A DNA stretch of 12,880 bases, from NCBI GenBank assembly GCA_029821455.1, contig JALGTI010000173.1, positions 1 through 12,880 on the forward strand, in the 5' to 3' direction. The stretch is from Candidatus Zipacnadia bacterium (GTDB lineage: Bacteria; Armatimonadota; Zipacnadia; Zipacnadales; Zipacnadaceae). Shown piece by piece: positions 6,674 to 11,704 of this stretch (its first letter is position 1; each line of letters opens with the position of its first letter). Position numbers and translations under genes: made by a program. The notes beneath the pieces were generated by a model. It had not been told where the DNA came from. It saw nothing but the letters and a program-made list of their open reading frames with translations, and did not search any database.

Positions 6674-8917
6674 GTGGCCCGTGCCCTGCGCGATTTCATC
6701 ATCATGGGCGCAGTCTGGGCCATCTATAGCCCCAACGCGGTGGTAGCTGGGCCGGTGCTTTCGGGCTATTGTCTCAAGGCCGGCCTCACCGATTCGCAGA
6801 TTGCGTTCCTCGTCTCGCTGACAGGCCTGATGGGCGCCAGCCAACTGCTCAGCTACTTCTTTACCCGGCGCTTCCGGGACAAGCGGCGGATGATGGTGGG
6901 GCTGGGCGTCTGGGAGATAACCTTCGTCAGCCTGGTTGTGGTTGCAGGCCTGAAGTTGCCTGAGGCGTACCGCCTGTACGGTATCGGCGGCCTGCTGGTG
7001 TTGGGGCTGCTGTTCGGTCATGCCGTGATGCCGGCCTGGACTTCATGGATGAGCAATATCATCCCCGGCGACATCCGCTCCTCCTATATCGGACGAAAAA
7101 TGTTCATTATTTCCGGTGTCGGGGTAGTCTACCTGCTCCTGGCCGGCCGCTTCCTGGACGTTGTACCGTGGCCTCTCAACTTCCTTCTGGTCTTTGCAGT
7201 GGGCTGGCTGGGGGGGATTGGCGGGTACTTGGTGGCGTTGGTGACGCCTTATCCGCACATGGAAGAGCCCGAGAGGGGGACGATCCGAAGCCTACTTCAA
7301 CCGCTGCGGGAAAGCGCGTTCGTCAGGCTGGGTCTGTTTCTGGTGGCTTGGCTGACGGCGGGGATGATGTCGGGAGCCTTCTACAGTGTGTATATGCTGC
7401 GGTATCTGGGTCTTTCCTACTCATTAGTGGCTTTGTTCACTAACATACAGTTGCTGGCCATGATGCTAGGCTATCGGTTATGGGGTATTGTCGCCCAGAA
7501 GTTCGGCAACAAGCCTGTGATCCAGTTGTTGGCCGTCCCACGAGTGATAGTGGCCCTGCTGTGGGCACTCACGACGCCGGGCAATTATTGGATAATGCTG
7601 GTCAGTGCCATGGCCCTCGGCGGCCTGTGTGGTTCTGGGCTCTCGGTGACAACCTCCAGCCTGATGTTCAAGACGGTCCCTCAGGGCAAGGATGTCTCCG
7701 GGTATATGGTGATATGGACCCTTTTCAACACCGTGGGCGTGGCGCTTGGCCCATTCCTTGCAGGCTTGTTGCAGAACAGCTTGGGCGACCAGCAGTTGCA
7801 GGTGCTGGGCACGGGAGTCTCCAGCATGCAAGTGGTCTTCGCCATCAGCGCGGCGGCTCTGCTGGTGCCGGTTGTACTGTCATGGCTGCTGCAGGAGACG
7901 GAAGTAGCCTCCCCGGTGTATGTCCTTGGCCAGTTCCGTGGTAACCTATTCAGCTTCGCCTACAACTTCGCCCTCTATGGCGCAGCCAAGGCCGACGAGA
8001 CGCGAGCCGGCAGGCTCCGCGCGCTAGGCCGCTCTCGCAGCCCTCTAGCTGTCAGTGCGCTGCTGCGCGGGTTACAGGATACGAGTCCCACCGTCCGCCA
8101 GGGAGCCGTCGAGGGCCTCGGCGAGTCCGGCCTGCCCGAGGGCTTTGATCCGCTACTTCGTACTCTGGAGGATGAAGAGTCCGATGTACGCTCGCTCGCG
8201 GCTGAGGCGATTGGCAAGCTGCGCAAGCCCGAGGGCGTACACCCGCTTATCAGGACCTTGCACGACGAGGATATCCGGCTACGCAACAGTGCGGCCCTGG
8301 CGCTAGGGGAGATCGGCAGCGCTCAAGCTCAGGAGGCTCTCTACCAGGCGCTGCTGGAGCCCTTCGATCGTCACACCTTCGCCACGCTTGTAGATGCCGC
8401 CAGCCGCACCGGCGACCTACGCATCATCGAGCCGGCCTTCCAGCACCTGCCCAAGCTGCGCTCGCCGGTGGTGAGAATGCAGGTGCTCAATGCGGTCGGC
8501 CGTGTCATCGGTGAACGAAACCACTTCTACCGGCTGCGAATCGCTGACCGCTTAGGCCGAGCGGCGCTCGTGGAGCGGATGATGGCGCGGATTGTCAGGC
8601 TATTCAGGGCTGTCAAGCGGGGCACTGTCGAACAGCGGACCGAAATGCAGGGCCTGTCCACGGAAATCGCCGTGGCCGCGGCCAATGATGACTATGCGAC
8701 ATTCAGACCCCTGTGTCAGCGCCTCGCCTCGGTTGTGCTTGGGGTCGAAGACGCCCTGCCGGTGGTTTATGCTGGAGCTCGCAGCGTGCTATTGTACTTG
8801 CAGGCGGCTGACGAGACGAAACTGGAAGACGAGGGGCTGGTCTTCCTGACTATTGCCCTCACCTCCATCGCCCGCCACCTCGCCCCCCGGCCCCGGCAAC
8901 CGGCGGGGCCGCATTGA
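6674..8917 (+). CDS. MFS transporter fused to a C-terminal HEAT-repeat domain
   Basis: A 747-residue protein. Residues 1-410 form a major-facilitator transporter with about 12 helices. Visible family features are the FTRRFRDKRRMM loop (63-74, cytoplasmic loop 2-3), AWTSWMSNIIPGDIRSSYIGRK (121-142, resembling the W..WM..LVP...RG.Y.G.R segment of one MFS subgroup) and a central loop at about 190-215. Residues 443-550 hold three HEAT/PBS-lyase-like repeats of about 31-33 residues (SPTVRQGAVEGLGESG, ESDVRSLAAEAIGKLR, DIRLRNSAALALGEIG). A further helical region runs to the end. HEAT repeats bind proteins, so the domain may sense or recruit a partner at the inner face of the membrane. The transported compound is unknown. 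The start is GTG 6674; the next candidate is ATG 6704, which would cut into helix 1. There is no Shine-Dalgarno. Confidence 0.85.
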   Translation: MARALRDFIIMGAVWAIYSPNAVVAGPVLSGYCLKAGLTDSQIAFLVSLTGLMGASQLLSYFFTRRFRDKRRMMVGLGVWEITFVSLVVVAGLKLPEAYRLYGIGGLLVLGLLFGHAVMPAWTSWMSNIIPGDIRSSYIGRKMFIISGVGVVYLLLAGRFLDVVPWPLNFLLVFAVGWLGGIGGYLVALVTPYPHMEEPERGTIRSLLQPLRESAFVRLGLFLVAWLTAGMMSGAFYSVYMLRYLGLSYSLVALFTNIQLLAMMLGYRLWGIVAQKFGNKPVIQLLAVPRVIVALLWALTTPGNYWIMLVSAMALGGLCGSGLSVTTSSLMFKTVPQGKDVSGYMVIWTLFNTVGVALGPFLAGLLQNSLGDQQLQVLGTGVSSMQVVFAISAAALLVPVVLSWLLQETEVASPVYVLGQFRGNLFSFAYNFALYGAAKADETRAGRLRALGRSRSPLAVSALLRGLQDTSPTVRQGAVEGLGESGLPEGFDPLLRTLEDEESDVRSLAAEAIGKLRKPEGVHPLIRTLHDEDIRLRNSAALALGEIGSAQAQEALYQALLEPFDRHTFATLVDAASRTGDLRIIEPAFQHLPKLRSPVVRMQVLNAVGRVIGERNHFYRLRIADRLGRAALVERMMARIVRLFRAVKRGTVEQRTEMQGLSTEIAVAAANDDYATFRPLCQRLASVVLGVEDALPVVYAGARSVLLYLQAADETKLEDEGLVFLTIALTSIARHLAPRPRQPAGPH

Positions 8918-8932
8918 GGTCTGCACACAGCC

Positions 8933-8961
8933 TTGACAGGCGCACGCAAGTCTGGTACGAT
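8933..8961 (+). promoter_or_regulatory. Strong extended -10 sigma-70-type promoter
   Basis: TTGACA (8933-8938) and TACGAT (8956-8961) are 17 bases apart, with TGG directly before the -10 box (an extended -10 TGn). This is the best promoter in the window. It starts 16 bases after the stop codon of the MFS-HEAT gene. Transcription would begin near 8968 and run through a 25-codon ORF to a terminator-like hairpin before the HNH gene. Confidence 0.7.
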
Positions 8962-8992
8962 TTGCGGCTGATAGGAGTACGAAGGTACCACC

Positions 8993-9070
8993 ATGGGCTA
9001 TTGCTTGTATAATAGCGGATTTGTGATAGTACGTGCACAGCCGGATGCTGACAAACTCCGGATGATGTAG
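8993..9070 (+). CDS. Possible 25-residue peptide or leader ORF
   Basis: The ATG at 8993 is followed by 24 sense codons and a TAG at 9068-9070. GAAGG (8981-8985) lies 7 bases upstream, with AGGAG a little further up (8973-8977). The predicted product begins MGYCLYNSGFVIVRAQPDAD and has no recognised family, no signal peptide and no run of a single amino acid as seen in biosynthetic attenuator peptides. It sits exactly between a strong promoter and a terminator-like hairpin that starts 4 bases after its stop. It could be a real small protein, a leader peptide controlling read-through into the HNH gene, or a chance ORF within a small RNA of about 145 bases. A TATAAT at 9008-9013 inside it has no -35 partner. 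Confidence 0.35.
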   Translation: MGYCLYNSGFVIVRAQPDADKLRMM

Positions 9071-9074
9071 TGTG

Positions 9075-9113
9075 CGAGGCCCGTGGTGTGACAGGCGCGG
9101 GCCTCGTTTGTTG
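9075..9113 (+). terminator. Rho-independent terminator or attenuator hairpin
   Basis: CGAGGCCCG (9075-9083) pairs perfectly over 9 bp with CGGGCCTCG (9098-9106) across a 14-base loop, followed at once by TTTGTTG. The stem is strong but the T-run is short and interrupted, so partial read-through into the HNH gene at 9121 is likely. This suits an attenuator as well as a terminator. Confidence 0.6.
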
Positions 9114-9120
9114 CGAGTAG

Positions 9121-9660
9121 ATGATAAAGATGCGTGGCGAGGTACTCGTTCTCAACCAAAACTACGAGCCGCTGAACATCTGTCGGTGGCAGCGGGCGGT
9201 AACGATGCTGTACCTGGGCAAGGCCCTGCCCCTGGCTCACGACTCCAGGGAGATCCACTCGCCCACCACTTCCATTCGATTGCCGACCGTGGTCCGCCTG
9301 GCCGAACACGTCAAGCGACCGTTGCCGCAGGTGAAGCTGTCACGCAGCAGTATAATGGCGCGCGATGCTCACACCTGCCAGTATTGCGGCAAGCGCACCA
9401 AGCCGCTCACGGTAGATCACGTGATCCCCAAGGAACGGGGCGGCAAGCATACCTGGGACAATGTGGTGGCCTGCTGTGTGCGCTGCAATGGCAAGAAGGG
9501 CAACCGCACGCCCCGCGAGGCGGGAATGAGCCTGGTGCGACCGCCGGCACGGCCACGGTTCATCCCCTACCTGAGCTACTCCACATTCACCTGGGCATTA
9601 CGCAACGAGGCGTGGCGCGACTACCTGGAGCCCTTTGCCCCTCACCTGGTGCCGCATTAG
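9121..9660 (+). CDS. Stand-alone HNH endonuclease-family protein
   Basis: A 179-residue protein. The N-terminal part (about 5-80) matches the conserved start of a widespread stand-alone HNH family (EVLVLNQNYEPLNICRW). The HNH/zinc module follows: CQYC (Cys86, Cys89), LTVDHVIPKERGG (96-108, Asp99 and His100 as core), W112-D-N114 and CVRCNGKKGNRTP (119-131, Cys119 and Cys122). The four cysteines should bind a structural zinc. His100 and Asn114 fit the metal-nuclease site. Members occur widely in bacterial chromosomes outside restriction systems, and their job is not established. The ATG at 9121 or the one at 9130 could be the start; neither has a clear Shine-Dalgarno. The gene follows the terminator-like hairpin by 14 bases, so its expression may depend on read-through. 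Confidence 0.88.
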   Translation: MIKMRGEVLVLNQNYEPLNICRWQRAVTMLYLGKALPLAHDSREIHSPTTSIRLPTVVRLAEHVKRPLPQVKLSRSSIMARDAHTCQYCGKRTKPLTVDHVIPKERGGKHTWDNVVACCVRCNGKKGNRTPREAGMSLVRPPARPRFIPYLSYSTFTWALRNEAWRDYLEPFAPHLVPH

Positions 9661-9666
9661 GTTGGG

Positions 9667-9739
9667 CCTGAGCCCCGGCCCCTCTCCCACCTATCGTTAT
9701 CCTTCCCCTCTCCGGAACGGAGAGGGGCTAGGGGTGAGG
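9667..9739. repeat. Palindromic repeat A1, left border of the DUF559 element
   Basis: The core is a perfect 10-bp hairpin: CCCCTCTCCG (9705-9714), loop GAA, CGGAGAGGGG (9718-9727). An outer left arm (9667-9687) is complementary to the right arm (9719-9739) at 17 of 21 positions, so the whole unit is a nested inverted repeat like paired REP elements. Bases 9681-9727 match 10394-10440 (repeat A2) at 41 of 47 positions without gaps, in the same direction. The TAG stop of the DUF559 ORF (9728-9730 on the minus strand) is supplied by this repeat. It lies between two convergent genes and could stop transcription from both sides. Confidence 0.75.
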
Positions 9740-10321
9740 CCGCCGTTCCCTCAACGCACTTCGGATTGCCTCAAGCACCCCTTCCAGGTCGTTTGTCACC
9801 TGCAGATCAGGAAACCTGAGCACCTCGATGCCGAGGCGCTGAAGCTGGGCATCGCGCCACGTGTCATACTCAGGTTGCCGGATATGAAGCGGCCCATCTA
9901 TCTCGATAGCTAGTTTGGCTTCCGCGCAGTAGAAGTCCAGGATGAACTCACCGAGCGGGTGCTGGCGGCGGATTCTGTGCCCCAGTTTTCGGCGGCGCAG
10001 ATGGCTCCAGAGGATACTCTCATTGGTGGTGGGAGCCTTCCGCTGCTCACGGGCGAAGGCTACTTTTTCTTTGCTGGCGACCCCGACGATGGTGCGGCGG
10101 ATGGTCTGAAGATTGGCCTCACCCCCGGCCCCTCTCCCTTCGGGAGAGGGGAGCTTACGGGATGGCTTGCGGGAGTTGTTATCTACCTGTTCGTCTTCGG
10201 TCATCTCTTCATGGAGCCTGACCGCGTGCCACCTTGTCCGTCGTGTTCCTCTCCGTGCGGGAGAGGGGAGTTCAGGCGATCGCTTGGGCACGTTCCTATC
10301 TGGGTCTTTGTCCTTAGTCAT
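9728..10321 (-). CDS. DUF559-domain (Vsr-like) endonuclease with repeat-encoded N-terminal extension
   Basis: The domain lies at residues 82-192 of this 197-residue reading: KVAFAREQRKAPTTNESILW (86-105), LRRRKLGHRIRRQHPLGEF (108-126), ILDFYCAEAKLAIEIDG (127-143) and a closing helix to about 192. DUF559 proteins share the PD-(D/E)XK-related fold of Vsr mismatch endonuclease. Glu101, Asp129 and Glu140 fit the usual acidic residues. Typical members have 115-130 residues. Here about 80 extra N-terminal residues are low-complexity, and two short segments (LPSPARRG, LPSPEGRGAGGEA) are direct translations of hairpin repeats B2 and B1. No ATG, GTG or TTG lies in frame between B1 and the domain, so translation must begin upstream: at ATG 10204 or at ATG 10321 (AAGGG 3 bases before it). 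The last codons and the stop lie in repeat A1. Function is unknown. Confidence 0.7.
   Translation of the reverse strand: MTKDKDPDRNVPKRSPELPSPARRGTRRTRWHAVRLHEEMTEDEQVDNNSRKPSRKLPSPEGRGAGGEANLQTIRRTIVGVASKEKVAFAREQRKAPTTNESILWSHLRRRKLGHRIRRQHPLGEFILDFYCAEAKLAIEIDGPLHIRQPEYDTWRDAQLQRLGIEVLRFPDLQVTNDLEGVLEAIRSALRERRPHP
10117..10152. repeat. Palindromic repeat B1 inside the DUF559 reading frame
   Basis: A perfect 10-bp hairpin, CCCCTCTCCC (10129-10138), loop TTC, GGGAGAGGGG (10142-10151). Its left flank (CCTCACCCCCGGCCCC) is the inverse of the right flank of repeats A1 and A2 (GGGGTGAGG), so it belongs to the same family in inverted orientation. It is read in frame as LPSPEGRGAGGEA at the N-terminus of the DUF559 product. 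Confidence 0.7.
10245..10270. repeat. Palindromic repeat B2, degenerate copy
   Basis: CCTCTCC (10248-10254) pairs with GGAGAGG (10260-10266) over 7 bp with a 5-base loop. The right side (GGGAGAGGGGAG) is the same as in B1. It encodes LPSPARRG in the DUF559 ORF if translation starts at 10321. Confidence 0.55.
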
Positions 10322-10393
10322 TCACCCTTCAGATCTAACCCCCGACCCGCCTTCGCTGTCATTGGTCGCTCTGCGTCCTGCCACTGTGCTTCT

Positions 10394-10454
10394 CCTCTCC
10401 CGCCTATCACTATTCTTCCCCGCTCTGGAACGGAGAGGGGACCAAGGGGTGAGG
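10394..10454. repeat. Palindromic repeat A2, right border of the DUF559 element
   Basis: This copy is in direct orientation to A1, with 41 of 47 bases identical over 10394-10440, and both copies end in GGGGTGAGG. The hairpin (10418-10440) has decayed: one mismatch and one G-U pair against the perfect stem in A1. It begins about 15 bases beyond the end of the methylase-like remnant. The stretch 10322-10393, between the DUF559 ORF start and this repeat, holds no recognisable gene. Confidence 0.7.
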
Positions 10455-10468
10455 CTCCCCTGTCCGTC

Positions 10469-10636
10469 CCCCTCCACAATCGCAATTTCCTCATCCGTCA
10501 GCCCGTACAGCTCATACACAAGCTCATCAATGGCGCGGTCGGTGGCCTCAATCTACCGCGGGATGCAGTCACTGGCCGCTTCGCGGCGTATGTCGTCAGG
10601 CGCGGTTAGGACGTCAGGCTGCTGCTGGTTGCCCAT
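10469..10636 (-). pseudogene. C-terminal remnant resembling a type IIG/N6-adenine DNA methylase, broken by a stop codon
   Basis: The reading from 10552 down to 10469 gives IEATDRAIDELVYELYGL followed by TDEEIAIVEG. This closely resembles the extreme C-terminus of many Eco57I-like restriction-modification methylases, whose last residues read ELYGLTEEEI.IVE. In the same frame upstream lies TAG (10553-10555), preceded by 27 codons that start at ATG 10636 (MGNQQQPDVLTAPDDIRREA...). A change of CAG to TAG would explain the break. The ATG stands 5 bases after the stop of the 100-residue gene, with GAGG upstream, so the first half could still be translated as a 27-residue peptide. The methylase body is missing. 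Repeat A2 begins directly beyond the remnant. The family assignment is from memory of the tail motif only. Confidence 0.5.
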
Positions 10637-10641
10637 AATCG

Positions 10642-10944
10642 TCACGTCCTCGGATTTGTCTGGCTCGACTGCCCCTTCTCCCGTAGGTGCTCATGGGGGT
10701 CAACGCCGATGGACATCAGGTACTGGTCAATCGCGCGGTGCTTGGCCAGCGCAAAGGCCATCGTGAAGAGTTGCTCGGCCGGAATCTCTTCCAGGTCTAC
10801 AAAGCCCAAGCCGCTAAGCTCCCTGAGGCATTCCTCAAAGTCAACCTTGCGCACTAGCGTCTCGCCCCGTACAGTGTCCGTTATCTCTATTTCGATCTCT
10901 TTGGGGATTTCGACCTTGGTCAGCACTTTAGCTCGTAAAGCCAT
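10642..10944 (-). CDS. Conserved-looking protein of unknown function, 100 residues
   Basis: No family is recognised. The protein has a charged, beta-prone N-terminal half (KVEIPKEIEIEITDTVRGE, about 11-29) and a helical second half (FEECLRELSGLG, about 36-47; AEQLFTMAFALAKHRAIDQYL, 56-76). It has no membrane helix or signal peptide and ends in a polar tail. The start at ATG 10944 is chosen because GAGAGGA (10954-10960, reverse strand) is 9 bases upstream. The ATG at 10962 overlaps the rph stop and has no such site. The gene follows rph by 14 bases and is surely in its operon. In many bacteria rdgB occupies this place, but the sequence does not resemble an ITPase. Confidence 0.75.
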   Translation of the reverse strand: MALRAKVLTKVEIPKEIEIEITDTVRGETLVRKVDFEECLRELSGLGFVDLEEIPAEQLFTMAFALAKHRAIDQYLMSIGVDPHEHLREKGQSSQTNPRT

Positions 10945-10953
10945 ATTGGACCG

Positions 10954-10960
10954 TCCTCTC
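10954..10960 (-). promoter_or_regulatory. Shine-Dalgarno of the 100-residue gene
   Basis: GAGAGGA on the minus strand, 9 bases before ATG 10944. It overlaps the TGA stop of rph. Sequence and spacing are the same as for rph, and this decides the start against ATG 10962. Confidence 0.7.
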
Positions 10961-11687
10961 ATTTTTCGAGGCCCGCCAGGGCCTCTTTCTGGATTTCAAA
11001 CAGTTGCTTGAGGCCGCGCTGGCCGAGGTTGACGAGTTCACCGAGTTGGGGCACCGTGAACGGCGCGCCCTCAGCCGTCGCCTGCACTTCAATCAGCCGC
11101 CCGGAGGTGCACATCACCAGGTTCAGGTCCACGGCCGCCCGCGAATCCTCCTCATAGGAGAGGTCGAGCATCTGCTCACCCGCTACTATGCCCACTGAGA
11201 TAGCTGCTACCTGGTCGCTCAGCGGCCAGCGCTTGACCAGGTTCTTGCCTTTGAGGTGTGCGCAGGCCTCTGCCAGAGCGATGTAGCCCCCGGTGATGGC
11301 GGCGGTGCGCGTCCCGCCATCGGCCTGCAGCACATCGCAGTCCACCTGTACCATGCGCTGGCCAAGGGCCCGCAGGTCCACCACCGCCCGCAGCGACCGC
11401 CCAATCAGCCGCTGGATCTCCAGCGTGCGCCCGCTCTGGCGGCCTGTAGTGGCTTCCCGCTCAGTGCGCGTGTCCGTGGAGCGCGGCAGCAGCGAGTATT
11501 CGGCGGTCACCCAGCCTTGCTCTGTGTTTACCAGCCAGCGCGGCACTCTGTCGCCTACGCTAGCTGTGCAGTGTACTTTAGTGTCCCCTATCTCGATCAG
11601 GCAGGAACCCTCTGCGTACTTGTTGATGCCGCGCGTGATCTTGCAGTCACGCAGGTCCTCGTTTCCACGTCCATCTTTGCGTAGCAA
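10959..11687 (-). CDS. rph: Ribonuclease PH
   Basis: RNase PH is a phosphate-dependent 3'-5' exonuclease that trims tRNA precursors, working as a hexameric ring in the cytoplasm. The TTG start at 11687 gives 242 residues, the usual length, and a typical opening (MLRKDGRGNEDLR). Family motifs follow: AEGSCLIEIGDTKVHCTASV (25-44), GWVTAEYSLLPRST (58-71), GRTLEIQRLIGRSLRAVVDL (86-105), DCDVLQADGGTRTAAITG (116-133), with Arg87, Thr126 and Arg127 for phosphate binding, and Asp181 and Asp187 (EDSRAAVDLN) as the likely metal/catalytic acids. The frame stays open to ATG 11867, but that extension overlaps the amidase gene and has no family counterpart. The SD GAGAGGA lies 9 bases before the TTG. The gene is second in an amidase-rph operon. 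Confidence 0.95.
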   Translation of the reverse strand: MLRKDGRGNEDLRDCKITRGINKYAEGSCLIEIGDTKVHCTASVGDRVPRWLVNTEQGWVTAEYSLLPRSTDTRTEREATTGRQSGRTLEIQRLIGRSLRAVVDLRALGQRMVQVDCDVLQADGGTRTAAITGGYIALAEACAHLKGKNLVKRWPLSDQVAAISVGIVAGEQMLDLSYEEDSRAAVDLNLVMCTSGRLIEVQATAEGAPFTVPQLGELVNLGQRGLKQLFEIQKEALAGLEK

Positions 11688-11696
11688 TCTCAAGCG

Positions 11697-11703
11697 TCCT
11701 CTC
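11697..11703 (-). promoter_or_regulatory. Shine-Dalgarno of rph that fixes a TTG start
   Basis: GAGAGGA on the minus strand, one base after the amidase stop (TAA, 11705-11707). It stands 9 bases before TTG 11687, and only 3 bases before another TTG at 11693, which is too close. Confidence 0.7.
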
Positions 11704-11704
11704 T

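Noticed and set aside
8889..8910. GC hairpin GGCCCCG...CGGGGCC at the end of the MFS-HEAT gene as a terminator
   Set aside because: It lies within the coding sequence and has no T-run after it. It could fold, but there is no support for termination.
9001..9013. TATAAT at 9008-9013 as a promoter for the HNH gene
   Set aside because: No -35 element at suitable distance and no extended -10 TGn. It is inside the 25-codon ORF and upstream of the terminator hairpin.
8968..9113. Known structured RNA (tRNA, 4.5S, 6S or tmRNA) downstream of the strong promoter
   Set aside because: I saw no cloverleaf, no SRP-type GGAAGGAAGCAG-like loop, no 6S-like long bulged duplex and no tmRNA tag sequence.
9072..9671. 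A 199-codon plus-strand frame over the HNH gene
   Set aside because: It starts before the terminator stem and is out of frame with the clear HNH motifs; Gly/Ala/Arg-rich shadow sequence.
9667..10454. CRISPR array
   Set aside because: Four hairpin repeats are present, but they differ in length, orientation and sequence and have spacings from about 100 to 450 bases with an ORF in between. There is no regular repeat-spacer pattern and no cas gene.
9959..10766. Long plus-strand reading frames (over 200 codons) across the repeat region
   Set aside because: They run opposite to the DUF559 domain, the methylase tail and the 100-residue gene, and translate hairpin repeats into Pro/Ser/Arg-rich sequence. 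Their openness comes from GC-rich composition.
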